Positions 8,509 to 17,492 of a stretch of DNA of 64,000 bases are shown piece after piece (positions within the stretch are counted from its first letter, which is position 1; every line of letters begins with the position of its first letter). The notes under the pieces were generated by a model. The model was not told the origin of the DNA and ran no database searches. It saw only the letters and a list, made by a program, of their open reading frames with translations. Made by a program: the position numbers and the translations under genes. Source of the stretch: Sediminicola sp963974715 (lineage in GTDB: Bacteria; Bacteroidota; Bacteroidia; Flavobacteriales; Flavobacteriaceae); contig CAXBDK010000009.1 of NCBI GenBank assembly GCA_963974715.1, forward strand, positions 1 to 64,000. Reading direction: 5' to 3'.

Positions 8509-10173
8509 TCAACTTTCCCCTATAGTTTTATGCTCCCCTTTTTTCAGAAGGGCTATAAAATGGGTAACGGGCAATCCATTTTTCGCATAAAAGGCTTTTG
8601 TAAATCGCTCCACACTACTAAAACCCGCCTCTTCCGCCAGAGCAGCATTGGTGTATTTCCGCAGACGGCTATCCTTTTTTAAAAGTTCCGTGATATGGTT
8701 CACCTTTAGATCGTTAAGATAATCCGTCACCTTTTGCCCTTTGTGGTACTGGATGACCTTGGAGAGGTATTTGGTATTGGAATGAAAGGCGGCTGCTAGC
8801 TTTACCAGGTTCATGTCCTTTTTTAGATATCCCTTGTTTTTCTCAAACTCGTTCAGTTGTTTTAGCAGCGCTTCCGCTACATCGGGACCCACATCCAGGA
8901 CAGAGGGGGCTTTGGCACTGATCTTGGGAGCGCTTTTTTCGCGCATTAAGTTTTCAAATTTCTGGCGGTAACGTTTTTGATTGGTACGGTACCGATAAAG
9001 AATAAAACATAAAAACAACAGGACCGTGCCCAGAGCTCCCTGTAAAAGCAGGTCCTTACCTTGCCGTTGTAGTAATAGTTCCTGCACCTTTCTTTTTTCC
9101 CGTAACAGGCGCTCCGTATCATATTCCTTATGGATCTTGGAAGAGAGGTATCTAAACGAACTGTACAGTACACTGTCCACCTGTAGCAGTCTTTCAATAA
9201 AGTAAAGCCGTTTTTCCGGCATGTCCATTTGTTCGTAATGTCCCATTAGGAGTTCATAGGTTTCCCGTAGGTCCGGTCGTATATAACCTCTGTCAAGGAA
9301 GCTCTGGTGCACGGCCAATAAATGTGGTATTGCACGATCCCGTTTTTTGAGGGCCCACAAGCTCTTTCCAATGTAAAAATGTCCTACCGCCACATTGGCA
9401 AAATCGGCATTCCTTTTTAAGGTCTCCATCGCCTTTCCCAAAAGTTGGAGAGCGGAGCCGTAATTCTGTTTTCCATACTCGTTGATCCCTTCCGAATGCC
9501 AGAAATAAGGGTTCATACTATGATCGTTGAGCCGTTTTCCCTCTGCCAGCCCCAATTGGTTGGTCTCGCTGCAACGTCCGTAATCGCCCATGCGGTTGTA
9601 GCAGAGTCCGAGGGAATGTAGACTGTTAAGGTAAGGTCGTGTGCTACCATATTTAAAATAGGCCACACAATCGCCGAACAATGTAATGGCCTCTTGGTAG
9701 TACCCAAGATAATATTTTAGGTGGGCCATATTATAGAGCAGTTTGTAACGGAGATAGGTATTGTCGGTACGTGAGATGTACCGGTGCGCCACAAGGTAAT
9801 GGTCCAAGGCCTCTTTATATTTTTTGTCGCTATAGAATACGATTCCCTTGGTGAGGTACGCAGATCCCATAAGCACCGTGTCGCGTGAACGGAGGGCCAC
9901 ATATACCATACTGTCGGCATATAATTGTCTGATATGTTGTGGCGAATGGTGGAGATAGTTTTTATACCCGTTCATCCGCTCTTCCCAATTGCCTTCACGT
10001 TCCGCCAGGTCTAAAAAGGCCCTAAGATGGGATCGTTGCTCAAGACTACCCTCTTCCGAATCCTCTATCCGCTGGAAAAGTGAATTATAGTCCAATGTAT
10101 CGACAATGGACGATCGCTGCGCCGGTAGTGTTTGGAAGCAACAAACAAAGAGTATGTATAAATAACGCTTCAT
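8509..10173 (-). CDS. Membrane TPR regulator with C-terminal AraC helix-turn-helix
   Basis: 554 aa. Signal sequence at 1-18, TPR-like helical repeats at about 95-330 that would be outside the membrane, one membrane helix at about 375-393, a short linker, and a cytosolic AraC HTH pair from about 455 to 545. This one-protein layout (periplasmic TPR sensor joined to an AraC output) is common in Flavobacteriia and acts as a simple transmembrane regulator. The signal and targets are unknown. The divergent neighbour is an unknown lipoprotein, and the 317-bp gap between them holds a perfect 14-bp inverted repeat that may be its binding site. Confidence 0.82.
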   Translation of the reverse strand: MKRYLYILFVCCFQTLPAQRSSIVDTLDYNSLFQRIEDSEEGSLEQRSHLRAFLDLAEREGNWEERMNGYKNYLHHSPQHIRQLYADSMVYVALRSRDTVLMGSAYLTKGIVFYSDKKYKEALDHYLVAHRYISRTDNTYLRYKLLYNMAHLKYYLGYYQEAITLFGDCVAYFKYGSTRPYLNSLHSLGLCYNRMGDYGRCSETNQLGLAEGKRLNDHSMNPYFWHSEGINEYGKQNYGSALQLLGKAMETLKRNADFANVAVGHFYIGKSLWALKKRDRAIPHLLAVHQSFLDRGYIRPDLRETYELLMGHYEQMDMPEKRLYFIERLLQVDSVLYSSFRYLSSKIHKEYDTERLLREKRKVQELLLQRQGKDLLLQGALGTVLLFLCFILYRYRTNQKRYRQKFENLMREKSAPKISAKAPSVLDVGPDVAEALLKQLNEFEKNKGYLKKDMNLVKLAAAFHSNTKYLSKVIQYHKGQKVTDYLNDLKVNHITELLKKDSRLRKYTNAALAEEAGFSSVERFTKAFYAKNGLPVTHFIALLKKGEHKTIGES

Positions 10174-10490
10174 AGGTCTTGGGGAGCCCGGTAGAAGGGC
10201 ATTGGGATAAACGTAGGAAAAGTACGTATAAATTTTGGAATTATATAATTCGAATACCTATAAATATTTGATAATCAGATAAATCAATACAAAATATGCA
10301 ATCTGTGTTTTCCGAAAATGCACTATGTTTTTTCGGAAAACACGAAAGCAAAGGTTTGTATCGGCCCTAGTGGCAATGTAGTTTTAGACCGAATTCAAAG
10401 AACAACCTGCCGGCCTTTGTCGGCCAGTGGTTCCGCTTGCCCGGGTAAAAGGAACTGATCGAATGTCAGTAACCTAACAAATAAGCAATC
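10174..10490. other. Divergent promoter region, TPR/AraC regulator and lipoprotein
   Basis: 317 bp without a gene. The centre is AT-rich and its main feature is the perfect inverted repeat listed at 10305-10343. No TAnnTTTG match was found on either strand. Confidence 0.6.
10305..10343. promoter_or_regulatory. Perfect 14-bp inverted repeat in the divergent promoter region
   Basis: GTGTTTTCCGAAAA (10305-10318) and its exact complement TTTTCGGAAAACAC (10330-10343) flank an 11-nt spacer. No T-run follows on either side, and both neighbouring genes are transcribed away from it. That favours a protein-binding dyad or leader hairpin over a terminator. It lies 131 bp from the regulator start and 147 bp from the lipoprotein start. 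Confidence 0.7.
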
Positions 10491-11147
10491 ATGAAAACAT
10501 CCATCATCATAATTGGGATGGCACTTACCCTGCTGTCCTGTAGCAAAGACGATTCCCATCAGGGAACCGCACTGGAGCCTTATGGGGGCACCGCCCCCAT
10601 AGAGGCCGATCATCGCTATAACTCGGCGGGTAGAGCATATAAAGAAATCCTTGACCATTTCCAGAATAAGGGAGACCATTTAACCGACCGGCAAAAACTG
10701 TCGGAAGAGGTATTTTCCACTATGGTATCGCTCGGGGCCCGACCAGATCCTTCAGTACAGGGAACTGGCACGGTAGGGGACGGTGATCCGTATAAACTCC
10801 AAGGAATCATTGACGGTTCATGGCTGGGATACCCCGCTAGGGAACAATTGAGGGAGTTGGTGGGGGAAATGCCGTACCTACAACGACAGGGAAGGCAAGC
10901 TTTGCTCCGCTTTATGGACACCTACCAAAAAAGAGTTGCCAGCAGTGGAATGTTCTCACAGGCGGAAAAAGACGTAATCCTCACCACAGCTTCCCTTTTT
11001 CTTTATGCGGATGGCGATCCGGGGGACAGGCCCGACAAGGATTGGGAAATTTCCGTTGGTAATATGGCCAGGGTAGTGGAAGGCGCCCTTCACGACCCGG
11101 ATACGGCTATCTATACACTACTGTTGGAAAGGTTGTCGTCTCCTTAA
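10491..11147 (+). CDS. Lipoprotein of unknown function
   Basis: 218 aa. MKTSIIIIGMALTLLSC is a clear lipoprotein signal with Cys17. The mature part is soluble, probably mostly helical, with no motif I recognise. It lies between two AraC-type regulators, divergent from one and 95 bp before the other, so it may be their target or a sensor partner. That is inference from position only. Confidence 0.65.
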   Translation: MKTSIIIIGMALTLLSCSKDDSHQGTALEPYGGTAPIEADHRYNSAGRAYKEILDHFQNKGDHLTDRQKLSEEVFSTMVSLGARPDPSVQGTGTVGDGDPYKLQGIIDGSWLGYPAREQLRELVGEMPYLQRQGRQALLRFMDTYQKRVASSGMFSQAEKDVILTTASLFLYADGDPGDRPDKDWEISVGNMARVVEGALHDPDTAIYTLLLERLSSP

Positions 11148-11242
11148 TGCTATCCCACAGACCGTCTAAGACCTCGGGAGCGTTTTTCCGAGGCATATGG
11201 CGGGGACGATAATTGGTATTGAATCCATTTAGCGGCTTACAT

Positions 11243-12124
11243 ATGGGTTTTGGGAATTATGGGGATCAAAATTTTCTTTGGGACGGCTTACAGGTGCGAT
11301 ACTTGAAAGGAGATGAGGTAAGGGCGGGAACGCCACTTCCATTTCCAGGACATAAGACCTCTTTCTTGCTGTTAAGGTCCGGAACCCTTAAGATCCAAGA
11401 AATGGACAGGGAAGTTGCCCTCCATGCGGATCGGGCGTTGTTATGCCATATGTGGCTACACTGCAGGGTATTGGAAGCACGGGGTAAGGTAATCATGATC
11501 GTAGTTTCGTTCGACAGGGAATTTGCGCTGCGCCATACTAGGAATGACCTTCGGTCACTTTTCTTTGCGTTGTTGTTGGCGGAAAAACTACCGGTACTAA
11601 CGCTGGGCTATGGTAGACGTTATTCCATGTTGGTGCTTTTCTCACGGTTTGCCGTTTTGGGGGAGATGGGAAGCGGCAGTCCAAGGTTTGTAACTCTTCT
11701 GTTGGAAGCATTTGACCAATTGGCACGAGCGCTATTGGATATGTATGCCCCCTATCTAAAGGAACCTTACAAGGGCCAACATTTGCCCAATTACAGTTTG
11801 GTCCTCAGATTTTTACAACTGGTCGAACGAAACTGTACACGGCGGCATGGGGTTCAGTGGTATGCCCAGGCCCTCTGTATATCATCCCATCGTCTGTATA
11901 TGGAAATACATGCGGTAAAGGGAAAGACCGTTAAGGATTGCATCAATGAATCGCTGCTGCAAAAATGCCGGAAACTGTTCCAAGATGGAAAGGCCATTGG
12001 CAGTATTGCGGAAGAACTTGGATTTGGCACCCAACAGGCCTTCACCAGGTTTATTAAAAAACATACATCATATACGCCCACCAAATACAGGGAACAATTG
12101 AAAAAGGAATGGGATAAGGATTAG
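11243..12124 (+). CDS. AraC-family transcription regulator
   Basis: 293 aa from ATG 11243; the upstream in-frame TTG at 11213 is a less likely start. The N-terminal half (about 1-160) is a cupin-like ligand or dimer region with no motif I can name. The last 100 residues are a typical AraC pair of helix-turn-helices: VQWYAQALCISSHRLYMEI, then SIAEELGFGTQQAFTRFIKK and SYTPTKYRE. It follows the unknown lipoprotein gene and converges on chrA. Targets unknown. Confidence 0.82.
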   Translation: MGFGNYGDQNFLWDGLQVRYLKGDEVRAGTPLPFPGHKTSFLLLRSGTLKIQEMDREVALHADRALLCHMWLHCRVLEARGKVIMIVVSFDREFALRHTRNDLRSLFFALLLAEKLPVLTLGYGRRYSMLVLFSRFAVLGEMGSGSPRFVTLLLEAFDQLARALLDMYAPYLKEPYKGQHLPNYSLVLRFLQLVERNCTRRHGVQWYAQALCISSHRLYMEIHAVKGKTVKDCINESLLQKCRKLFQDGKAIGSIAEELGFGTQQAFTRFIKKHTSYTPTKYREQLKKEWDKD

Positions 12125-12139
12125 AAAGGGTGCGGTAAC

Positions 12140-12159
12140 GGTACCAAATTTTTGGTGCC
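12140..12159. terminator. Possible hairpin between convergent araC-type and chrA genes
   Basis: GGTACCAAA and TTTGGTGCC pair with one wobble around a 2-nt centre. It sits 16 bp after the AraC stop codon and before the chrA 3' end. There is no following T-run, so this is weak. Confidence 0.35.
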
Positions 12160-12192
12160 TTCGGAATTCCTAAGTGTTACAACATCTGGATT

Positions 12193-13302
12193 TTAGACCA
12201 GTGATAATAGATATCCCACCATTGCCCCGCCAAAAACAATAAATGCACTGTTCCATTTTTTAAGCACAAAAACAGCGATCATGCTCAGTAAGGCAATGAG
12301 TAGGGTTCGCCAATCGGTAAGGGTATCTTTGCCCATTTCCATACAGACCGCAACGATCAGGGCAACCGCGGCAATATTTACAGCGTCCAAAACTGCGGTA
12401 ATGGCCTTGGATTTTCGCATCTTGGAAACGAGTGGGTTCAGAAGCGCGACAAATATAAAAGATGGAAGAAAAATACCGATGGTGGACGCCATTGCTCCCC
12501 AGAACCCGTTTAATTGCCACCCGATAAAGGTAGCCGTAGAGAGTACCGGCCCCGGTGTAAACTGTCCCACGGCCACTGCATCTATCAATTCTTCCCTGCT
12601 AAGCAGGCCAGTGGTGACGAGTTCCGCATCCAAATAGGCAAATAACACATAACCGCTACCATAGAGCAGTGCCCCCACTTTAAGGAATGTACCAAGGATT
12701 TTTAGCGTGCCGACAGATGATGGCAGTTGTATTAGAACAAGCGGAACAAAACCGTGGAGATTATTTTGTGGTGTGCGGATCAGATGACATAACAGGCCAC
12801 CGATACCACAGGCGAACAACGCCAAGATCTCATTTGCCCCCAGCAAACAGGCAATCAATGTCAATACTCCTAGAACGCCGAGTTCCACACTTTTAAGGGC
12901 CTTTTTTCCCAGTCGGTAAACGGTGCCCAGAATAATGGCTATTACGGCAGGTTTGATTCCGTAAATGAAAGGTTCCACTTTTGGTAGCTGTCCGTACTGT
13001 CCATATAGCCATGCAAAGACCATTGTGATCGCCACTGCAGGGAAGATAAAACAAAAACCCGCTACGATCAGACCCTTCCAGCCGGCCCGTTCATAGCCAC
13101 AGTGCATGGTCATTTCGGTGGAATTTGGACCTGGGATGAGATTGGTGGCCCCTATGAGGTCAAGAAAATGTTGCTGATCCATCCATTTTCTCTTTTTCAC
13201 CACTTCCTCCTCCATCATGGCAATATGGGCCGCCGGACCGCCAAAGGCTATACTTCCCAATTTAAAGAACACAAGCGCCACTTCCTTTAAATTTTTATCC
13301 AT
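12193..13302 (-). CDS. chrA: Chromate transporter ChrA, long bidomain type
   Basis: 369 aa, about 10 membrane segments. It has two homologous CHR halves, the first with FGGPAAHIAMMEEE at 20-33 and PGPNSTEM at 57-64, the second repeating QFTPGPVLSTATF. The family exports chromate as an inner-membrane carrier. No other metal-resistance gene is adjacent. The start is the only good ATG before the hydrophobic part. Confidence 0.9.
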   Translation of the reverse strand: MDKNLKEVALVFFKLGSIAFGGPAAHIAMMEEEVVKKRKWMDQQHFLDLIGATNLIPGPNSTEMTMHCGYERAGWKGLIVAGFCFIFPAVAITMVFAWLYGQYGQLPKVEPFIYGIKPAVIAIILGTVYRLGKKALKSVELGVLGVLTLIACLLGANEILALFACGIGGLLCHLIRTPQNNLHGFVPLVLIQLPSSVGTLKILGTFLKVGALLYGSGYVLFAYLDAELVTTGLLSREELIDAVAVGQFTPGPVLSTATFIGWQLNGFWGAMASTIGIFLPSFIFVALLNPLVSKMRKSKAITAVLDAVNIAAVALIVAVCMEMGKDTLTDWRTLLIALLSMIAVFVLKKWNSAFIVFGGAMVGYLLSLV

Positions 13303-13652
13303 ACGTTGCTGATGGTATTTTATTTAAAACTGTTGGCAAAATTAAACGTAGATCATTTTACTTTCTTTTGGGAAGATAGGGAATTATGATTTTACCCACT
13401 AAACGTGATTTACTGAGTGATCCCGCCTAAATGCTCCGACGCCTGCACTCGGTTTTACGAAAGGCTTATGTGGAAATGTTATTTTTGCGCTCCTTCATAT
13501 GACGTCCGAGATTGCTCTATGGTTGTTGACTGCCAGAGGGTATTGATAGTAAGAGTTTTTAAGCTAGCGGTGTAAGGTAGATGACCAAACACGCTTCAAG
13601 CATATGTCCAAGTGTTATTTTGCGCTATCGAAAATTTCTATGTAAAGCTATT
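13303..13652. other. Intergenic region with degenerate TGTTATTTTTG-containing segments
   Basis: 350 bp with no supported gene. TGTTATTTTTG followed by CTCCTT..ATG and later TTGTTGAC (around 13477-13533) resembles a segment at 20235-20290. A shorter version, GTGTTATTTTGCGC, lies at about 13612. They look like decayed copies of one intergenic repeat. Confidence 0.35.
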
Positions 13653-13991
13653 TTAAAAAACTAGTCGGACTATTATCCCAAAAAAAATAAGGACAGAAAG
13701 TAAGGTGTAGATCAGTTTGGTGTTCTTTGCCAGCCCTTCGGGCAGGTAGATGTCGAAATTTTCATGGGTCGAACTGCTATATCTCCGGGCCAGGATGGTA
13801 AGAGGACATGTCCATTTAAAGGCCAACAGAACCAGCCCTTCCGCTAGTACCAGTGCCACACAGATCCATAGCCAAAGATCCAGGTTGTCGGTAATGACCG
13901 CATAGAGCATATACCCGATCACCAGATTGAAAAACAACCAGATAAGGGTATGGGCCACTTTTATAAAGATCAATTTTTTGCAGCTGTTCAT
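13653..13991 (-). CDS. Small membrane protein of unknown function
   Basis: 112 aa. Three predicted membrane helices at about 8-30, 36-57 and 91-110, with a short polar loop (about 58-90) holding Arg-Arg and acidic residues. No family motif recognised. It resembles the many small uncharacterised membrane proteins of Flavobacteriia. It stands alone between chrA and the gene below on the same strand. Confidence 0.6.
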   Translation of the reverse strand: MNSCKKLIFIKVAHTLIWLFFNLVIGYMLYAVITDNLDLWLWICVALVLAEGLVLLAFKWTCPLTILARRYSSSTHENFDIYLPEGLAKNTKLIYTLLSVLIFFGIIVRLVF

Positions 13992-14217
13992 AGGTCCCCA
14001 TATAACGTAGGGAAAGGACGAAATAGTATGTTTTTTAAATCCCTCGTGACGATTGAATAAGGTGTGATAGCACTACAATATATGTATCTCCGGTAGAAAT
14101 GGGAAAAAGTGCAATGGTTTCTGCGATGGATTCCTGGGAGTTTTAAGTATGGATAGAGTATGGTTGTACTATTGTAGGGCAAAGGAAGGATGGCAAAATG
14201 GTAGCAAATAGCGTACC

Positions 14218-14667
14218 CTATTCCTCCCCATCATATAGTGCTTTAAGGTAGACCATGGAGAGAATGCCCGATTCCAACTTGGAAATCTGCCCCTTTAAAA
14301 GGGTCAGTACATGGGAGGGAGGCTCCCCCATGATCAAAAAACGACATATTTCCAAGCCTTTTTCATCAATGATCATCGATTCCATATCGGTGATCAGGAT
14401 ATTTCGTAACACATTTCTTCCGTAGAGGGAACGGTGCCATTCATAAAGGTCCTCCAATTTTTTTGGGGTCCGCACAGAACCTTGCACAGTTGCAATGCTG
14501 TCCTCAATTTCCTCTATAAACAAAGACCGCTCGAACGCCCTTTGTTCAAAGAACACCTTCAAGAGGGCGGCATGCGATTTTACGGCCGAATGTATGTACT
14601 GCTGTTCCGCAAATGAATATACTTTTATCAGTTGCCTAAGACATTCGTTAAGTGCCCACTGTTGCAT
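14218..14667 (-). CDS. DUF2383/PA2169-like four-helix protein
   Basis: 149 aa from ATG 14667; the longer reading frame would need a TTG start. It is all helical, with a pattern like the ferritin-like DUF2383 group: SAVKSHAALLKVFFEQRAFERSLFIEEIEDSI, then a second helical pair with several acidic residues and a conserved-looking Asp/Glu-rich middle. Family members are usually about 150 aa and of unknown, stress-linked function. The match is by pattern only. It is divergent from the GH130 gene. Confidence 0.55.
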   Translation of the reverse strand: MQQWALNECLRQLIKVYSFAEQQYIHSAVKSHAALLKVFFEQRAFERSLFIEEIEDSIATVQGSVRTPKKLEDLYEWHRSLYGRNVLRNILITDMESMIIDEKGLEICRFLIMGEPPSHVLTLLKGQISKLESGILSMVYLKALYDGEE

Positions 14668-14828
14668 CGGATTACTTTTTAATGACCGTCTTAAAATTAC
14701 CAAAACATACTACTTGGAAAAGACTGTATAGAATCCAATTTTAACGCAATGGGTTAAGAAAAACGGGATTCTTTACTTATCTTGACCCAATAATTTACCC
14801 TGATGGGAGAAATTTTCCGCATGTTAAA

Positions 14829-14869
14829 GTAGGCCTTAAAAGCCCTAACGGCGAAACCAAAAGGCCTAC
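14829..14869. promoter_or_regulatory. 9-bp inverted repeat between divergent genes
   Basis: GTAGGCCTT (14829-14837) and AAGGCCTAC (14861-14869) are exact complements with a 23-nt spacer. They lie 83 bp before the GH130 start and 162 bp before the DUF2383-like start. The repeat could be an operator or a leader hairpin. Confidence 0.4.
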
Positions 14870-14951
14870 GTACCTAAGCTCCGGGGGAGTTCCGGCATCG
14901 GGATAACGGGAGGTGCATAAAAAAGGTCGGTAACTAAAAATAAACATATTA

Positions 14952-16409
14952 ATGCATATCAATGTTCAGCGTAGGGATGTCAGTTTTATTCCCGATAGCA
15001 GTAGGGTCGTGGCCCGATTTTTCGATAATGGTGCAAAGCGCACCACCGAACTTATCAAACGGGTAAATTCCTTGGATGAGACGGAGGTGAACCGGGAACT
15101 GGAGCATACGCTGCGGGAATTTGCCGGAAGGCACCGTAACATATCCCAAATTTTCATGGGACATTTTAAAAACCATCGATCGCTCATAGCGGAAATGAAA
15201 ATGGACGAGGAGAGTTTTTCCAAAGAAAAAAAACTTTTGATAGGCTCCTATTCCACCATGGAATATTCCATTGAATCCGCTGCTATGTTCAACCCTTCCA
15301 TCATAGAGGATTTTGATCAATCCTTTCTGGCCAAGGGCGAGAAAAGGGTGATTATTTCCTTTAGGGCCACAGGGGAAGGGCATCTTTCCTCCATTGTGTT
15401 CCGAAGGGGCATCCTTGACAAAAACAACAACTTCCATCCCAACAGGGTCAGGAACCATATCGATATGGCCAAGATAGTCCGGAAGAAATCGTACGATAAG
15501 GGTCGTTTTGTCCAAAAAATGAACGAAATGGATATCTCCAGACAATATTCGTCCACCATAATGGAACATTTGCCCGAACGTTTCCAACACCATGAGCTAT
15601 CGGAAGCGGTAAGCAAGGTGCTTTCAAATGGGATCAGTAACGACAACCGACTCGCTTTGGAGGAGATGACCTGGTTGGTGGACTCCTATTACGATGTAAA
15701 GTTCAGTCTGGACTCGGATATCTCCGAGCGGGTCATCTTTCCCATTTCCCCTTCTGAAAGCAGGGGGATCGAAGATGCGCGGTTTGTCAGGTTTACCGAT
15801 GATGATGGTAGCGTTAAGATTTATGCCACCTATACGGCCTATGATGGACATACCATTTTGCCCAAATTATTGTCCACTGAGGATTTTTCCACCTTTAGGA
15901 TCATGCCCATGCACGGAAAAGCGGCACAGAACAAGAACTTTGCCCTGTTCCCCAAAAAGATTAAAGGGAAATATGCGGTACTGGCAAGAGTGGACGGGGT
16001 TAACAATTACCTGATGTATTCCGATAGGAACACTTTATGGAACGACCCCATTAAGATCCAAGAACCCAAATATCCTTGGGAATTTACCCAGATAGGGAAT
16101 TGTGGCGCGCCTTTATGGACCGAAGAAGGCTGGTTGGTCATTACCCACGGTGTGGGTCCCATGCGCCGTTATTGTATCGGGGCTTCCCTGTTTGATCTGG
16201 ACGACCCCACAAAGGAAATCGGACGCCTTTCCCATCCATTGCTGACGCCTTTGGAAGAGGAGCGGGAGGGGTACGTTCCCAACGTGGTCTATTCCTGTGG
16301 ATCCATGATCAATAATGGAAGTTTGGTGCTGCCCTACGCTGTCTCCGATTATTCCTCGTCCTATGCAACGGTCGATATGGAGGAACTCATGCATGCCCTT
16401 AGGAGCTGA
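14952..16409 (+). CDS. GH130-family glycoside phosphorylase or hydrolase
   Basis: 485 aa, no signal peptide, so cytosolic. An N-terminal helical extension of about 180 residues precedes the five-bladed propeller typical of GH130 (residues about 220-480), with IEDARFVRF, a YTAYDG strand and an HGVGPMRRYCIG strand. Known GH130 enzymes phosphorolyse or hydrolyse beta-mannosides; the long N-terminal form found beside GT4 genes in Bacteroidota is not well defined. It is convergent with two GT4 glycosyltransferases, so it may act on an intracellular or surface mannoside. The exact reaction is inference. Confidence 0.8.
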   Translation: MHINVQRRDVSFIPDSSRVVARFFDNGAKRTTELIKRVNSLDETEVNRELEHTLREFAGRHRNISQIFMGHFKNHRSLIAEMKMDEESFSKEKKLLIGSYSTMEYSIESAAMFNPSIIEDFDQSFLAKGEKRVIISFRATGEGHLSSIVFRRGILDKNNNFHPNRVRNHIDMAKIVRKKSYDKGRFVQKMNEMDISRQYSSTIMEHLPERFQHHELSEAVSKVLSNGISNDNRLALEEMTWLVDSYYDVKFSLDSDISERVIFPISPSESRGIEDARFVRFTDDDGSVKIYATYTAYDGHTILPKLLSTEDFSTFRIMPMHGKAAQNKNFALFPKKIKGKYAVLARVDGVNNYLMYSDRNTLWNDPIKIQEPKYPWEFTQIGNCGAPLWTEEGWLVITHGVGPMRRYCIGASLFDLDDPTKEIGRLSHPLLTPLEEEREGYVPNVVYSCGSMINNGSLVLPYAVSDYSSSYATVDMEELMHALRS

Positions 16410-16472
16410 TTCGGGCTAAAGGCCCAATGGTTGTCTTCTGTGTGGGAGCCTGGCCATTGGAGCGTCCCAACG

Positions 16473-17492
16473 CTACGGCGTGTTTAGGGACAAAAGCTTG
16501 TCATATTCTTCCCTATAGGATCGGATCATCTTCTCAATACTGAATTTTTCCATGGCATGGGCCCTACAGGAAGCGGGGTCGATCAAGTGCAATTTTTTAA
16601 CGGCCGCTACTGCCTCGGTCGGGGTATGTACCAAAAAGCCCGTTTTGCCGTGGAGTATCAGCTCGGGCATGCTGCCGCGCGCAAATGCAATGACAGGGGT
16701 GCCGCACATCATGGATTCCGCCACGCTCAGACCAAAGGGTTCCTCAAAGCGGATGGGATGCAAAAGGCACATGGCCTTGCCCAAAAGTTGGGCACCGTCA
16801 GCTTGGTCCACATTTCCCAGATAGGTCACGTTGTCCCCATCTACCTGTGGGGCGATTTTGGTGTCGTAATATTCCTGGTCCTGTATAAGGCCGGCAATCT
16901 TGATGGGATATCCCGACTTCTTCGCAATTTCAATTGCCTCCAAGGTTCCCTTGTGTGGATGTATCCGGCCAAAGTATAGCAGGTACCCTTCCTTATCCAC
17001 ATGGTATGTAAACTTGTCGGAATCTATCCCATGGTAAATGGTCCTACTGTATTCCAGCTCAGGATGACGGTCCGCATTGGATATGGAGATATATGTGGTA
17101 GAGGAATTGTATTTTTTGTAAACAGGTATTATTTTGTGCGATGAAAATCCATGAATGGTGGTAATCATGGGACGGTTTATAAGCCGCGAATAGGTAAGGG
17201 GCAGAAAGTCATAGTGGTTGTGGATAATATCAAAATTATGGGACTTCTCCATAAGATTGCTTATATGAAGGCTTTCCCAGACTTTTACGTCCATGTCCCT
17301 ATCCTCTTCATACGGCCTTTCACATACGGCATCCAATTTGCCAGAGGTCAGCGAATCGCACGTAGCGAAGAGGGTTATGTCATAACCCGCTTTGACCAGC
17401 CCCTCTGCCAAAATGGATGCCACCTTTTCCCATGGCCCGTAATGTTTTGGGGGCGTACGCCAGGCAATTGGCGAGAGTATGGCGATCTTCAT
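16473..17492 (-). CDS. GT4-family glycosyltransferase
   Basis: 339 aa, cytosolic GT-B fold. The N-terminus carries the glycine-poor MKIAILSPIAWRTPPKHYGPWE acceptor loop. The C-terminal nucleotide-sugar half has YFGRIHPHKGTLEAIEIAKKSG, a donor-site E-x7-E type segment in PIRFEEPFGLSVAESMMCGTP, and the usual GxPVIAF. It overlaps the upstream GT4 fusion gene by 4 bp (ATGA), so the two are translationally coupled. Donor and acceptor are unknown. The GH130 neighbour suggests mannose chemistry. Confidence 0.88.
   Translation of the reverse strand: MKIAILSPIAWRTPPKHYGPWEKVASILAEGLVKAGYDITLFATCDSLTSGKLDAVCERPYEEDRDMDVKVWESLHISNLMEKSHNFDIIHNHYDFLPLTYSRLINRPMITTIHGFSSHKIIPVYKKYNSSTTYISISNADRHPELEYSRTIYHGIDSDKFTYHVDKEGYLLYFGRIHPHKGTLEAIEIAKKSGYPIKIAGLIQDQEYYDTKIAPQVDGDNVTYLGNVDQADGAQLLGKAMCLLHPIRFEEPFGLSVAESMMCGTPVIAFARGSMPELILHGKTGFLVHTPTEAVAAVKKLHLIDPASCRAHAMEKFSIEKMIRSYREEYDKLLSLNTP

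Noticed and set aside
13988..14182. 64-codon minus-strand frame
   Set aside because: No signal or domain; overlaps the start of the small membrane protein.
16424..16460. CCAATGG/CCATTGG pair between GH130 and GT4 genes as a terminator
   Set aside because: Seven-base arms with a long spacer and no T-run are too weak.
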